Part shown: positions 5,344 through 6,219 of the stretch, piece after piece
Layout of the letters: the number at the start of each line of letters is the position of its first letter
Numbering within the stretch: position 1 is the stretch's first letter
Source: Clostridiales bacterium
GTDB lineage: Bacteria > Bacillota > Clostridia > Oscillospirales > Acutalibacteraceae
DNA length: 6,219 bases
Reading direction: 5' to 3'
Assembly: GCA_012511005.1 (NCBI GenBank)
Contig: JAAZGX010000042.1
Location: 1 to 6,219 of the forward strand
Program-made: the position numbers and the translations under genes
The notes under the pieces: generated by a model
Databases searched by the model: none
Seen by the model: the letters and a program-made list of their open reading frames with translations, nothing else
What the model was told of the DNA's origin: nothing

Positions 5344-6219
5344 TTATTTTATTAAAGAAAGCTGTTCATCAAATAAACCGTCTGCCTGCTGCCGTATTTT
5401 ATGCTCCGCAATACGAGTAGTGATTTTATCAGCAGGATTTAACAAGTGGCTTACAGAAACATCGTGGTTCAATGTGTCTACAATATATGCTAAATATTTG
5501 CTCATATCAACTTCACAATACCAATCGCGTTTTAAAAGCTCCGGCGCCCTGTATATAAGGTTTGTTGTAAAAACTTTAGTAATTATGCCCGTTTCATATG
5601 CACCGTCAAAAGTTTCAAGACCGTTGCAGAAAAGACCAAAGCTTGTACACACAAAAATTCTGTTGGCGTTAAGCTCTTTAAGCTTTTTTGCAACTTCAAT
5701 CATAGAGTCACCCGAGGAAATCATATCATCAATAACAAGGCAATCCTTCCCGTCAAGATTTGCGCCAAGGTATTCATGGGCAAGAATAGGGTTTCGCCCT
5801 TGTATTACGCGTGTAAAATCCCGCCTTTTATAAAACATGCCAAGCTGAAGACCGAGTACGGTAGAATAGTAAATACAGCGGCTCATTCCGCCCTCATCAG
5901 GTGAAATAATCATTAAGTGGTCGGGGTCAAATCGTATGTCAGGCACGGCTTTAGTAAGTGCTTTTACCATTTGATATGTGGGTTGGACATTTTCAAATCC
6001 ATTTAGCGGAATAGCGTTTTGAACGCGCGCGTCATGTGCGTCAAATGTAATAATATTCTCAACGCCCATATGGCAAATTTCCTGAAGCGCTATTGCGCAG
6101 TCAAGTGATTCTCTGCCGGACCGCTTATGCTGCCTGCCCTCATAAAGCATTGGCATAATAACGGTTATTCTTCTTGCTTTTCCGCCTATTGCAGAAATCG
6201 CCCTTTTCAGATTTGCAAA
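5344..6219 (-). CDS. prs: Ribose-phosphate pyrophosphokinase (PRPP synthetase), N-terminus outside window
   Basis: This enzyme makes PRPP from ribose 5-phosphate and ATP for purine, pyrimidine, histidine, tryptophan and NAD synthesis, in the cytosol. The frame is open to the right edge; the 291 visible residues begin FANLKRAISAIGGKARRITV, so the ATG at 6156 is internal. Seen in order: YEGRQHKRSGRE (26-37), FDAHD (59-63, metal/ATP site), KRRDF (131-135, the flexible catalytic loop) and the PRPP-binding loop VIDDMISSGDSM (162-173). In classical PRPP synthetases that loop reads DDMIDTGGT; the SSGDS form here, and a C-terminal tail (about 200-291) that is longer than usual, indicate the divergent clostridial subfamily (about 370-400 residues), so roughly 100 residues are probably missing at the edge. 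It is the first visible gene of the minus-strand operon; no terminator is seen in the 42 bases after it. Confidence 0.93.
   Translation of the reverse strand, partial: FANLKRAISAIGGKARRITVIMPMLYEGRQHKRSGRESLDCAIALQEICHMGVENIITFDAHDARVQNAIPLNGFENVQPTYQMVKALTKAVPDIRFDPDHLMIISPDEGGMSRCIYYSTVLGLQLGMFYKRRDFTRVIQGRNPILAHEYLGANLDGKDCLVIDDMISSGDSMIEVAKKLKELNANRIFVCTSFGLFCNGLETFDGAYETGIITKVFTTNLIYRAPELLKRDWYCEVDMSKYLAYIVDTLNHDVSVSHLLNPADKITTRIAEHKIRQQADGLFDEQLSLIK

Noticed and set aside
5333..5833. 166-codon plus-strand open frame antisense to prs.
   Set aside because: It covers well-conserved prs codons and looks like a shadow; no RBS or recognisable motif.

Overview
The window looks like a chromosomal piece of a low-GC Gram-positive bacterium of the Clostridia, probably a gut-type Oscillospiraceae/Ruminococcaceae or relative. 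The reasons are AT-rich codon use, strong AAGGAGG-type ribosome binding sites, a lipoprotein signal with a lipobox, a clostridial-style NodB polysaccharide deacetylase, and a divergent PRPP synthetase subfamily that I associate with Clostridia. This taxonomic call is inference from protein style; no marker gene is present.

Layout. On the plus strand, bases 1-306 hold the last 101 residues of a polysaccharide deacetylase that enters from the left edge. A GC-rich hairpin at 332-367 sits in the convergent gap. Everything else is on the minus strand. Read in the direction of transcription from the right edge, the genes are: a PRPP synthetase (5344-6219, N-terminus outside the window); an archaeal-type cofactor-independent phosphoglycerate mutase family protein with a TTG start (4090-5301); an O-acetylhomoserine sulfhydrylase, MetY (2798-4078); and a lipoprotein with a discoidin-like domain and a GH18-like domain (1348-2793). 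After a 115-base gap comes a very cysteine-rich protein of 273 residues (411-1232). There is no gene-free stretch longer than about 115 bases.

How the genes fit together. The four genes from prs to the lipoprotein are separated by only 42, 11 and 4 bases with no visible terminator between them, so they are probably cotranscribed. The mutase-family gene is most interesting next to metY. A bacterial branch of that family has been proposed to be homoserine kinase, which would place both neighbours at the homoserine branch point: phosphorylation towards threonine and sulfhydrylation towards homocysteine and methionine. The lipoprotein has no obvious metabolic link. Its GH18 active-site motif lacks the catalytic glutamate, so it is more likely a carbohydrate-binding or scaffold protein than a chitinase-type hydrolase.

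The best candidates for undescribed biology are the 32-cysteine protein with its structured leader (an 11-base inverted repeat that would mask part of its Shine-Dalgarno sequence) and the GH18 pseudo-enzyme. I found no CRISPR array, tRNA, rRNA, insertion sequence or phage gene.
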